This document shows, in pieces, positions 11,653 to 20,977 of a DNA stretch of 64,000 nt; positions within the stretch are counted from its first letter, which is position 1; each line of letters opens with the position of its first letter. A model generated the notes under the pieces. The model saw nothing but the letters and a program-made list of their open reading frames with translations, ran no database searches and was not told the DNA's origin. The translations under genes and the position numbers were made by a program. This DNA comes from Chrysophaeum taylorii (taxonomy: Eukaryota; Sar; Pelagophyceae; Pelagomonadales; Pelagomonadaceae). The stretch spans positions 141,098-205,097 of the forward strand of contig JAQMWT010000421.1 in assembly GCA_029834535.1 (NCBI GenBank), given 5' to 3'.

Positions 11653-12543
11653 ATGTTCGTCGCGTGGACGAGAGCCAAGGTGATGTTCGCGTTATCCGCT
11701 GGCCTGTGTCTGCTGGAGGTCGGACTAGGAAGGTCGCAGAGAATCCAGAGGTCGTTGTTGGCGAAATCTTCTTCGAAACCTTCTGGCGGCGTGGTTCTGT
11801 GGGCCTATGGACGGACGGCGACGGACACGTTCGCTGGGACTGTGAAAAATACGGCGGACTGGAAGTACTGCACAGGCCACAAGGAAGCGTTTAAGACCCA
11901 CGGCCCGACGCGAGAAGTGCTCGACGAGTGTATGGCTCGAGACGCGCGACTCACGCACATCAAGCCCCAACAATTGCACAGGGACAACAGCACCCTGCGC
12001 ACCTCGTTCGACTTCTTCGCGGCTTCCAAGGCCACGGGGTTCACGATCGTCGTTGCCGTGTACCGCGAAAACGAGGTCCTCCGAGAAGTATCGGGTTTTG
12101 AGCAAATGACAAAGAATGAACCGCGAACAGAAAAAGACAAGAATGCGTTCGATGCGTTTTGTAAAAAAAACCTCCGCCACCAATTTACCCAAAGCCGCGA
12201 GAAATGGATGCGCGGCGTTGAGGATGCCCGTAAACTTTCCTTCGAGGTCCTCGTTTTCACGTTCCGTGACGTCGTTACCAACCTTTGCGGGACGGTCCGC
12301 TCGACGCTTGCCCTGTACTCCAAGGACGTCGCCAACGAAAAGTGTCGGACCTTCCGAAGCCCCCACGTTAACACATCCAAGTATTTGCTTCCCATGCGAG
12401 CGCGGGTCGGCGACGTCGCTTATGACTGCATCCTCGCTCAATTGGGAAACGACCCTACCTATTCCTGGATGCTGGAGCCGCGTCAAGAGACACCGCCACC
12501 ACACCTCGAATGGATAACGGAATTCAGGTCCAGTTTACAATAG
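11653..12543 (+). CDS. Secreted/Golgi P-loop protein, sulfotransferase-like (tentative)
   Basis: A 296-codon single-exon frame. Residues 1-26 form a signal peptide or signal anchor (basic start, then VMFALSAGLCLLEVGLG). The first conserved block, VVLWAYGRTATDTFAGTV at about 47-64, looks like the 5'-phosphosulfate loop of sulfotransferases (S/Y-G-R-T/S-G/A-T/S). A later FTIVVAVYRENEVLREVSGF block resembles the 3'-phosphate-binding strand followed by an arginine. Downstream there is no domain I can name. The protein would act in the secretory pathway. It could equally be another P-loop enzyme of algal cell-surface metabolism. The substrate is unknown. Confidence 0.5.
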   Translation: MFVAWTRAKVMFALSAGLCLLEVGLGRSQRIQRSLLAKSSSKPSGGVVLWAYGRTATDTFAGTVKNTADWKYCTGHKEAFKTHGPTREVLDECMARDARLTHIKPQQLHRDNSTLRTSFDFFAASKATGFTIVVAVYRENEVLREVSGFEQMTKNEPRTEKDKNAFDAFCKKNLRHQFTQSREKWMRGVEDARKLSFEVLVFTFRDVVTNLCGTVRSTLALYSKDVANEKCRTFRSPHVNTSKYLLPMRARVGDVAYDCILAQLGNDPTYSWMLEPRQETPPPHLEWITEFRSSLQ

Positions 12544-12690
12544 AATTGGCATGGCTAGACAATGTATGACGGCGAATCTCACCGTCGCCAGTGGGGGGTC
12601 GCTTGAAGTCCCTCCCTCCTCCAGGGGATATCTCTATTAACGAGATGTTCATTTGCTCTACACACGGTAACTTGGGCACTGTGGCAGTTA
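12544..12690. other. Flank between gene and retrotransposon 1
   Basis: Short intergenic stretch with no gene. It ends in tgtggcagtta, directly before the outer end of the 3' LTR of the minus-strand element. The 9-mer tgtggcagt also begins the 3' LTR of the second element (29505). Confidence 0.4.
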
Positions 12691-12883
12691 TGGCGGCACA
12701 GAAAAAAAAAACCTTCCCGACCCCCGGGTGACAAAGGGGGTACTCACCGACTCGTCCTAGGCCTCACTGAACGAGGAAAACACGGACTCGGGGTCGGGTA
12801 TGCTCGCCACACACCTTGCTCACGCTCACCAAGCATCTCAACAAGATGGAGAGATGGTATATGATAGTGAGAATACAAGTACA
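12691..12883 (-). repeat. 3' LTR of retrotransposon 1
   Basis: Direct repeat of 19833-20052. The shared core includes tggcggcacag, an A-run, ttcccgacccccgggtgac and atggagagatggtatatga. On the minus strand it begins TGTACTTGTATTCTC and ends GCCGCCA, giving TG...CA ends. It is slightly shorter than the 5' copy because of small indels. Confidence 0.75.
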
Positions 12884-12886
12884 GGC

Positions 12887-13146
12887 CAGTAAGTTCACCT
12901 AGTCCCAATCTCTAACCCCAGTAAGTTCACCTGGTCCCAGTAAGTTCACCTGGTCAGTAAGTTCACTTAGTCCAAATCTCTAACCCCAGTAAGTTCGGCG
13001 TAAACCCACTCGTGCTCACACCCACTCCTTTGAGCTCGTCGCTCTCACCCCCGCCAATCCAAGCTGCTTTGATCCGCACGCGCCGCCAACCCTTGAGTTT
13101 ACTCTAAAAACCCCAGTAAGTTCACCTGGTCCCAGTAAGTTCACTT
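12887..13146. repeat. Short tandem/interspersed repeat cluster (CAGTAAGTTCACCTGGTCC)
   Basis: About seven imperfect copies of a roughly 19-21-bp unit (agtaagttcac with ctggtccc or cttagtcc) occur between 12888 and 13146, some tandem and some spaced by caatctctaacccc. They lie inside the retrotransposon next to the 3' LTR. The function is unknown. The unit contains GTAAGT but is not preceded by a usual exon end. Confidence 0.7.
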
Positions 13147-13176
13147 ACAGTGCGCGTGTAGACGCCGGGAGGGGGC

Positions 13177-13416
13177 TTATCGGTATTGCGCAGCACGTGT
13201 GGGGTAGGGTGGAGTCGCCGACTCAGAAGAGCATATCCTCGGGGTTGCCGATCGACAGAGAGCCACGTAGAGCTGGACGTGACAGAAGACGGGCTTGGGC
13301 AAGAGGACGCCGACCTCGCGGGGCGTCTGGCCCTGGCTCTTGTTGATCGTTTGGCGTCGGCGGGCCTTAAGGGATACAGGTTGGAGGAGCCTCGGTGACA
13401 CGACACGATCGATCAT
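13177..13416 (-). pseudogene. PIF1-like helicase C-terminal fragment (Helitron-type)
   Basis: A 79-codon minus-strand frame contains TINKSQGQT followed by [10 protein letters not shown] and [13 protein letters not shown]. These are the helicase motif V/VI region of PIF1 family enzymes (TINKAQGQT ... GQLYVALSR), which form the C-terminal half of Helitron Rep-helicases. Only this terminal piece is present, with no upstream Walker motifs. It begins where the RNase H frame of retrotransposon 1 ends, so it probably entered by insertion or recombination and replaced the integrase region. A host PIF1 fragment is the alternative. Confidence 0.7.
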
Positions 13417-13925
13417 GTATCTGGTACCGTTGCAGTGGCCGTGCGACGGGTCGAGGTTGCGAAGACTTTAAGCTCGCGATCAAAGTCAGCATGCCGTTGG
13501 TTGTCAGGGAGTCGAAAACTCGACTGTAAAGAGCGAGGCGTCGTCTTCCGACCCAACCTAGTCTGCCGAAAAGAACGAGGGAGTTCTTGGCACACTAGAT
13601 ACGCGTGGTTCAAGGGTTCACCAAACTCGTCCGTCTCGATGACATGATCTATAGGATTGCGAGAGAGACAGTCAGGGATGCTCATTCCCGGCGACTTCCC
13701 TGGCTTGTAACCCAATTCAGGATCAAAATTGGCGAGCCGCATCGCCCATCGAGCCAACTGCCCAGACGAGTCCTTCGCCTTTCGTAAAAAAGTCAAGTTG
13801 CCACGATCTGTTTCAAGGATCGTCTTGTGACCTTCGATGTAAGAGCGGAAATGCTCAAGAGAAAGAATAACTGCCAGGAGCTCTAGCCGGCGAGGCTCAT
13901 AGTTCCGCATCTCTTTCGGCACAGC
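13413..13925 (-). pseudogene. Retrotransposon 1 RNase H segment
   Basis: The frame continues that of the reverse transcriptase, separated only by one TGA at 13926-13928. Motifs: RRLELLAVILSLEHFRSYI, then ETDRGNLTFL and LARWAMRLANF, typical of Ty3/gypsy RNase H. The ending (about the last 30 codons) is unlike the second element, consistent with a junction to foreign sequence at about 13413. In the second element the codon at the TGA position is CGA, so the stop is a one-base CpG transition. Confidence 0.8.
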
Positions 13926-15842
13926 TCAGCTCCAATACTCAATTACTCGTTCCTCTCGTGTCACCTTGCCGGTTTCGTCCTTGATTTCCACGAGCTGAAA
14001 AAGATACGCACCCAGACCATCCTTGGAAGCATCCGAGCGGATCTGAAAGGGAAGATCGTAGTCAGGATGATAAACTCCACGAGAGTCCACCAAAGCTTCG
14101 ATGATCGTGTCCCATGCCGTTTGGCACTCAGGCGTCCACTCAAACTTAACGCCTTCAAGACACAATCGCCTAAGCGGCTCCACAATCTTCGAATGATTCT
14201 TCACATATCGGCGGCAATAGTTGCTCATACCAATGAAAGATCGAATCTGGGTCTTCGGGGGCGTATTGGGCAACGTACCGGGAATCGGCATCTGCTGCAA
14301 CGCTTCTAACGTCTTGGGATTCGGCTTCAAGCCTTCCGGAGTCGAAATATGTCCCAAAAACCCGATTTCATCCTTGAGGAGGTGGAACTTCGAAGTTCGT
14401 CCACTATATCCTCGCTGTGCTAAATGGCACATCACTTCAATCAAAACTTGTAAATGTCGATGGAGTTCATCCGATCCCAGCATAATATCGTCGACAAACG
14501 CGACCAAGTCCTTATACATCCATGTGGACAAATCGCTAGCCATCTGCTTACAAAAGAGAGCTCCTGCTGTTTTTGCTCCTAGAGGCAAGCGCAAGAAACT
14601 ATGGGCTCCAAGTGGACTAACCATCGTAACAGCGTCCTGGGCAGCGGCGTCCAAACGTAAGTTATGATAACCCCATCGAATATCAATACACGTCCGCCAA
14701 CGGCGCATGGCAAGAAAAGCCAAAGCATCATCTTGACGAATATTCGGCCAACTGTCATTGACCAGCTGATCATTGAGCTGACGCAAGTCAACGACAGCAC
14801 GAAAAGCATTCGACGTCCCGGCCTCGGCTCCCTTCTTAGGCAGCATCAGTACAGGGAATCCCCACGGGGAGTTCGCCGGTCGGGTGACTCCATCGCGACA
14901 CCACTCAGTGATCTGCTTTCTGAGACACTCGAGCTTTGCTGGCGTCAACCTATAAGGCGTCATCTTGATCGGTCGTGGGTTTGCGTCTTTAAAGCGTAGA
15001 GAAACCGGTGGCGAGTCCACGGGTCTCATAATCGGATCAAAGAAAGCCCACGCGTATTGCACGCAATGGCTCAACATCATCTTCGCATCATCATCCAGAT
15101 GCGGGTTGTCGGGAATTCCTATATCTCGAACAACCTTTTCAACTTCTTCCTTCGTCGGAATTACGACTTTCATCGCATCATTGTCCTTGACGTGCTCGGG
15201 AATCTGCGGTAACGGTACACCGTCCGCATCGCGCGGCGCATCCTTCCATGGCACATCGAACTTTTCTTCGTATTTGAACCTCACCTCAGGGTGGCTCTTA
15301 TTGATCTTTTCACCTTTGACGCGCACATTCGGCTCGCTCCTTACTTTCGGCTCCTGTTCAGGTTCAGGATCCGGCGGAACGTCCACTTTTGATTTTCGGG
15401 GGGGGGCAGCAGAAAAAGCATGAGCCGTCCCCGGCGCATCTGTTGGGAGCGGAAGCATAGGAACTTCTGGCGGTTCCCATCTAGTGGGATCCTGGAGATC
15501 ATCCTTTGACACCCACTTAACGACACGAGTACGCGTATTTAACAGCGGAATCTCTACGTGACGAAAGGTGGTGTCGGAGATTCGTAAATACTGCTCAAAG
15601 GATCGATCTGTCGGGCTCAACGCGGTCGGCAGGACTTCACCACTTTGGCCGGAACCTCTGGTCACGGATTTGTGCAGATCGACTGCTAAAATCGCAAGAG
15701 TATCTGGTGGGACGACAGATGCTAAATGTTTGAACGAATCTGTCTCAGACAAGCTAGCCCAATCATGATCCACCGGCATCGTGAGCAACTCGGCCGTCAT
15801 CTTGAGAGTCAAAGGCTGAGTGTCCGAGCGATGCGGTCCCAA
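13926..15842 (-). pseudogene. Retrotransposon 1 end of methyltransferase plus reverse transcriptase
   Basis: A 638-codon frame. It begins with the last methyltransferase motifs (PLTLKMTAELLTMP, then LASVVPPDTLAILAVDLH), passes a Pro/Glu-rich linker, and continues into a complete-looking Ty3/gypsy reverse transcriptase: FRAVVDLRQLND, DIRWGYHNLRL, SFLRLPLGAKTAGALFCKQM, the catalytic FVDDIM, IGFLGHISTPEGL and IRSFIGMSNYCRRY. The RNase H start (IRSDASKDGLGAYLFQ) follows, before the single stop described for the next segment. The catalytic Asp pair is intact. The element is still defective because gag-pol is interrupted elsewhere. Confidence 0.85.
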
Positions 15843-16530
15843 ACGAAGAGGAACCCGCGTAACGGTGTAAGCCGTATCTGTTGCTTCTCGGGACGAGCCA
15901 AGATTATTCAGCTGGAGAAGGTGGTGTTCATGAGCATAACCTAAAGCTGCAGCAAATTTTTTGTTGCATGTTCACACATGTCTTCGGAGCCTCTTGCAAG
16001 TGCAGTGGGTGACTGGAAACCAACAATCGCACGCGAGAGCTCATCAGAGTAGGTGTGATATCATGAAAATTGACGACGTACACGTAAGGGTGTAAACGCG
16101 CTATATACGAAATAATGGACGCCTCCTGTTCAATCAGCCACATCATGAAGCCAGCCATTTTGCACAGCTTCATCGTCCAGTTAGTGGCCGTAACACCCTT
16201 GCCAACATCTCTGGATGTCAAGTTGCAGAGTGCTGAATGAACGCAGGGCGGCGACGCTATACACATCGATGATGACCATTCCGCTTCAGGCAAATAAGCC
16301 TTGATCAACCGGAGGGTCGAGTCATATCGTCCACAGAGCGTGTGCTGGACCACAGGTATCTTCGGAATACTCTTCTGATGAACCTTGTTGGCAGCTGATG
16401 ACGAGCCAAGAGCAAGGACGACTCGAAACGACGTCCTGCACAACTCGTTCGCTCGTTGCAGTCCTAAAGTACTTCCTCCGGCGCCGCTGAAGCATCACAA
16501 CCTTGCGATGCGTGATCGGCACCCAGTGGA
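15690..16530 (-). pseudogene. Retrotransposon 1 C5 cytosine DNA methyltransferase domain
   Basis: Motif I reads CFSGAGGSTLGLQRANEL on the minus strand (near 16494-16441), motif II FRVVLALG, motif IV with the catalytic Cys ASPPCVHS, motif VI IEQEAS, motif VIII SSRVRLL, and motifs IX-X in the next frame (LTLKMTAELLTMP and VVPPDTLAILAV). This is the standard order of C5 methyltransferases. A one-base frame change occurs just before motif I (near 16497), and the frame also breaks between motif VIII and IX (near 15930), so this copy is not translatable as one piece. Catalytic Cys and Glu are both present. Confidence 0.85.
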
Positions 16531-16931
16531 CCTTTTCAAACCTTCGGCGAATTTCGCATTCTGTAACTTCTCGGCATTTCTTTTCCTCCTCGTCAGTTCG
16601 TCGGTCGAAATCGTCGTTACCGAGCGATTCTTGACGAGAATTCTTCTTCTTATCGGCAGAAGGAGACGCCTTCTGCACTGAGCTCAAAAGCATCAGTTCG
16701 GGAGCCGCATTGTCTTGAGTAAGATGGCTTGCGACCGAAACAGTGAATGATAGGTTAACTTGTTAGATTCGGCTTCACCATCCTTCGTTAAATCGTCGAC
16801 CGTCTCAGCATTCAGCTCGTCATCAAAACGAACAATATCGCCCAAAAGCAAGGACTTCACCTTGAGTGATCACGGTCGGCACATCCTGGGTAGAGGATAT
16901 CGCCACTCGAGCTGCGAACTTATCATGATCC

Positions 16932-18092
16932 TCAGGAGAAGAACACATTCCTTCGACTACCCCGAGTTATGAAAACTTGCCCAGTTTCCACGGGGTCTGA
17001 AAGAGCGACTGGCACGCAGTAGGTGCGCCCAGGCTCGACCTTCATCGTGCGCGCAGCATAGGCTATCACTTCATAGGCATCGCTGTTCGAACTTTGAGAA
17101 GGCGTAACTGGAGGAACTCCCCAAGTCGTCGAAGCTCCCGCTCGTTTCGGCGGTGGACGCTGGAGGTCTTCAATCTTGCACAAGCGAGCGTAGACTCGGT
17201 TCTCAACTGTGCTCGGGCTTTGTTGCATCGCATGGTGCTGTTGCCCATAAACCTGAACTACCACGGGATTGCTCTCGTCATAAGTTGTTCTGAACGTCAA
17301 AATCGGAGAATCTACTCGTCGATCCTGCACCTTTAACTTCTTGCGCCCGTAAGCGACTTGTGTGCGTAGAAACGCAATGCGATTCCGCGGGTAGTCCACT
17401 ATGGCTCCAAACACCCGAATATCGCGCGCTCCCAGCAAAAATAGATGATTAGTATCGGCCACAATAGCAACAACTGGAACGGCTACGTCGTCCGCAAGCG
17501 CAATCCGCAATGCGACCCATTTGTGGATAGTCGTTTTGTTCAATCCTGACCCATACAAAGTGCGCTCGACTGGAAGATCGCCCCGGTCAAGGATGATGCT
17601 ATCCTTTTCCAGTTTTTCAACCATCCCACGACAAATATAAGAGACATCAGCCATTCCATCCACGCCTAAAGTCGTTGCAAACTTCGGCCCGTCTCGTCGT
17701 CTATAAATATGACCAACTATAAACGTAAGGGTACCAGGGTCCAGGCAACCGATGGTGATGAGGTCTTGCTCGATCTTTTCCCCATCGCTCGGCGACAGTG
17801 CAGTGTGATGACATCGTATCTCCGGTTTCGCATCGCCCGGCATCTGCATCGTCACCGCTGCTATATCTGGCGTTCTACATCTCGCCGCTGAATCTATATT
17901 GGCGCTCGCCGCTTCGGTTGCTTCCTCATTCCCCAGTTTCGCTGACAACAAATTCTGACACTTCTCAATCGGAGGCACATATATCTCCTCCTTTATCTCT
18001 TCTGGTAATCGTCGTTTCTCGTCCATCAAATCGGACATTCCCGTCAACTTCTCCTCCATCGGCGCCGCTGTGGTCTGCTCTGCTGCGACCAA
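16932..18092 (-). pseudogene. Retrotransposon 1 retropepsin-like protease region
   Basis: A 386-codon frame. The core reads TLGVDGMADVSYI, followed by ERTLYGSGLNKTTIHKWVAL and LFLLGARDIRVFGAIVDYPR. The arrangement (active-site strand, then I/L-L-L-G-x-D/R-x-x-x-x-x-x-A-x-x-D-Y) is that of LTR-element aspartic proteases, but the usual D-[ST]-G-A is replaced by D-G-M-A. The second element has the same replacement (LDGMADSPYI). The C-terminal part has no recognised domain. An intact frame between gag and methyltransferase is not maintained in this copy. Confidence 0.7.
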
Positions 18093-18391
18093 AACTGTAT
18101 CGGCTAGAACATCGGCTAAAACGGCTAAAACGGTCTCGGGGGGCCCGTAGGAAAAGAAGACGTCGTCCCCGACGTCAACTCAAAAGGTCTAACGCCATCA
18201 TCGTGAACTGCCCTGCAAGACATGCACATTGACGAATGGGGGGACACTGGAACCTGCGGCATGGGTTCGTCGGTCTCCGAATCTGTGTCTTCCCAGTAGT
18301 GCGGAGAATCCCAAGTAGCATCTGACATTGCTTCCACATACGATGTAGAAGGCCACCGAACGACCCGAGCGTTGGTGGTATTTTGATCCTG

Positions 18392-19399
18392 TTACAAACG
18401 ATGGCTGCTCGTTACAGCGACATCGGCAACATCATCGGAGACTCGGGCAGGGCGCGCCGTCGGGTAAAAGACAACCCCCGACATTGGCGGCGCGTCGCAT
18501 AAAGATTGGAACGCGAAAGTTGCGCTCGAATGTCCCGAACTATCCTGATATCTGCCTCCGTCATACTCGTCATCGTAATGTCGATGACGTCGACGCCGGC
18601 GCGAATTGCGACTAGAGCTCCGGTGACGGCAAGGACTCGGGCTGCTTTGAGCAGTATGGGCTTTTCGATCAGGGCTCTGGCATCGATGTCGGCGTGACGA
18701 TCGTCTAGAAGGTGATCGTCCGTCTCGCTGTCGTGTAGAAAACGACGTAGTATCCTTGATGCCTCTGACCTCGCTCACCATGGTCGCCATTGTGGTTCCA
18801 AGATCGGTGAGGGCCGTTTGAATTTCATTAGAAGGCCCCGATCCGTGCGTGGCGTTCGCATGAGATGCATCATCACGCTTCGCCCAATCGGACCGCGATA
18901 TGGGCTGCTTCTTCTGCTTACGAATTCGCTTCCACATCGCACAGTAGTAACGATCCGGATCGCGGTTGCAAACTACGCGACTTCCGTGTTCATCTTCATC
19001 ATGGGTGGTCCAGAAGAACCCACAGTGCGGGCACGTTCTCTTGCCCCACAAAAAAGAATCTCGTAAGATCAGCGGATCCGTATTCCCAGACGGCTTATCC
19101 GCATCTTGCTTGCCAAAACGCTCAGCTAATCGTTCATTTTCGCGACGTCTCCGCTCGAGGTCTTCACGAAGTCGACTTCCGGCTGCAGATCCGCGCTCAA
19201 TAGTAACACGCTCGCCTCGGTCCGGAGTCGTTGGACTCAACGGCGAAAAAATGGCAGTATCCGGAGGCATATCAGGGGGCACGTCAGCAACGTCGACTGC
19301 CTCGGTCTCTCTTAATTCACCTTCCTCGCGGCCTATCTCAGGGGCGGCGGGAAGAACTGTAGGAGACTCTTCCTCACGCACGTCTGCGTTTATCTCCAT
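18392..19399 (-). pseudogene. Retrotransposon 1 gag-like protein
   Basis: A 335-codon ATG-initiated frame, the first after the 5' LTR. It has an acidic Pro/Glu-rich N terminus (about 1-60), a charged helix, then TCPHCGFFWTTHDEDEHGSR and a later CNRDPDRYYC, together a possible CxxC...C...C zinc-binding unit, and an Arg/Ser-rich tail (SPSRRSSRRHR and similar). It differs from gag of the second element, which has a classical retrotransposon gag core. It may be an accessory or recombined gag, and the position rather than homology supports the name. Confidence 0.5.
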
Positions 19400-19808
19400 A
19401 CTGTATCAAATATCGATCAAGAATCTCGAAACACGTCCGGATCCGATCATTCGAAGTAATTCACGTCGATTCCAACAACGCTATCTGTCGCCGAAAAAAC
19501 AGCACTCGCGGAATTCCAGTCCGCTGGCAATTCAAAAATGCCCGTGGGTAGCGATCCCACTCGCTAAACAGCATCCACCGTTCGGCTATACCAAAATCAA
19601 TTCCCGGGAGAATGCGCTGCGTTTTCCAACTCGCACGCGCGTTCGTCGTCACTCAGATCGTACGAACACAAACAACGTTCGCGTATATTCTCAACGCAAA
19701 CCGGTCCAATGGAACTCCGTGTGCTTGATCAGGGCGCACGTACAAATCCGGACCACGTAATACAACACGTACGGCAGCACTCGCTCGTAGGCGACCGATG
19801 TAGTCGCA

Positions 19809-19828
19809 CGATCTCATATCCTCCACCA
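19809..19828 (-). promoter_or_regulatory. Primer-binding site of retrotransposon 1
   Basis: Directly inside the 5' LTR the minus strand reads TGGTGGAGGATATGAGATCG. Its complement ends in ...CTCCACCA, as expected of a tRNA 3' end with CCA. The spacer to the LTR is 4 nt. I cannot name the tRNA. Confidence 0.55.
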
Positions 19829-19832
19829 CGTA

Positions 19833-20052
19833 TGGCGGCACAGAAAAAAAAACCTTCCCGACCCCCGGGTGACAAAGGGGGTACTCAACGACTCGTCCTA
19901 GACCTCACTGAACGAGGAAAACACGGACCCGGGGTCGGGTATGCTCGCCACACACCTTGCTCACGCTCACCAAGCCTTCAACATCACGCTCACCAAGCCT
20001 CTCAACAAGATGGAGAGATGGTATATGATAGTGAGAATACTACAAGAATACA
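19833..20052 (-). repeat. 5' LTR of retrotransposon 1
   Basis: Direct-repeat partner of 12691-12883, with small insertions (an extra caagccttcaacatcacgct segment near 19971-19990 and a longer outer end). Outer end on the minus strand TGTATTCTTGTAG, inner end GCCGCCA. Confidence 0.75.
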
Positions 20053-20169
20053 GCAAGAATGCTTCTCACAAGAGAGAGGTATGATGTCACTAAGAAGATA
20101 GGGAAAGGTGTCCCGTTGAACGGGTATCAAGTCTCGAGAGAGGGGGGGTAAGCCTTAGCGGTCAGGAGT

Positions 20170-20510
20170 TGCCGCCACAGCAGTAATGCCCATTTCCCCC
20201 ACTTGCCTGCCAGCCACCTGACTTACCCTGATTGTTGCCCTGGTATTGCCCTTGCACTTATGGGGGGGTGTCATCTTGACACCCTCACCTGCGCTTCTAC
20301 TGAACTGAACCCAATGTACCAGGCATTTGTATTGCTTTCATGCTGTCTTCTTGATATTACCCTCATTTGATTGTCCGATTTCGTGATGGCGTGAGGTATT
20401 ACGCTGAGATCGGGCGTGTGGTGGTTTCACCCGCGGTTCGGGTTGGGAGAAAGGGTTGTTGAGGCCCCTGGTCCGGCCAGGAGGGGCGGGTATCTGAGAA
20501 AACCACTACA
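20170..20510 (+). repeat. 5' LTR of retrotransposon 2
   Basis: Direct repeat of 29505-29835. Shared blocks include gcccatttcccccacttgcc, cttgacaccct, aatgtaccaggcatttgtat, attgtccgatttcgtgatgg and tatctgagaaaaccactaca. The exact 5' edge is unsure (20170 TGCCGCC or 20180) because the first bases differ from the 3' copy (TGTGGCAGTAA). Confidence 0.85.
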
Positions 20511-20511
20511 G

Positions 20512-20533
20512 TGGTCTCAGAAACGGGAATCGA
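20512..20533 (+). promoter_or_regulatory. Primer-binding site of retrotransposon 2
   Basis: One base after the 5' LTR the sequence reads TGGTCTCAGAAACGGGAATC. Its complement would be a tRNA 3' end ...CCCGTTTCTGAGACCA. It starts with TGG immediately inside the LTR, as expected of tRNA-primed elements. I cannot identify the tRNA. Confidence 0.6.
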
Positions 20534-20977
20534 TAGTCCAACTCCCGGACTATCGATCTCCTGTTTTTCGGCGGCGAGTCGGTTCGTAACGGTCGAGTGA
20601 GTGCGAAGCCGACGCATTTGTGGGTGAAGATCCAGAGGATCACGGGTACCGCCGCGGGGTTCATTTTACGTGATTCGGATCGAACGGGGAGCGGAGTCAC
20701 TACGACTCATTGAGGCAAACATCGTAAGACCTACGAGGCAAAGACAGAGTAAGACCTAACTTAGCTCGCGCGAGGCAGACCACCTCCCTGACGGCGAGCG
20801 ACAGCACCGGGAAGGCCGTCCATAGTCTTCACGCGCAAGGCAAATACTTCCGTAAGTCCAGCGCACCGGTACAGCGCGCAGTCAGACGGCTGCCGGCAAT
20901 TGTCGTCTGACGAAAAGAATACAACAAGTGAGTTGTGAGCGTCCGGATTAAGCCTATTATCCGGGCAAAGCGCGGTC

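Larger units (their letters stand above)
12691..20052 (-). mobile_element. Retrotransposon 1: Ty3/gypsy-like element with DNA methyltransferase domain, decayed
   Basis: Read on the minus strand, the order is 5' LTR (19833-20052), primer-binding site, gag-like frame (18392-19399), retropepsin-like frame (16932-18092), C5 DNA methyltransferase region (about 16530-15690), reverse transcriptase (to 13926), RNase H (13413-13925), a PIF1-type helicase fragment, a short tandem repeat and the 3' LTR (12691-12883). No integrase is visible between RNase H and the 3' LTR, where it is expected. Frameshifts and stops break gag-pol into pieces, so this copy cannot make an intact polyprotein. No clear target-site duplication is present. 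Its order PR-MTase-RT-RH matches the second element at 20.2-29.8 kb, although the sequences are well diverged. Confidence 0.85.

Noticed and set aside
11725-12504. 259-codon minus-strand frame over the P-loop secreted protein
   Set aside because: The plus frame has a signal peptide and conserved motifs; this one has none.
12950-13150. CRISPR-like array from the CAGTAAGTTCACC repeats
   Set aside because: Units are imperfect, spacing is irregular and some are tandem without spacers; the genome is eukaryotic.
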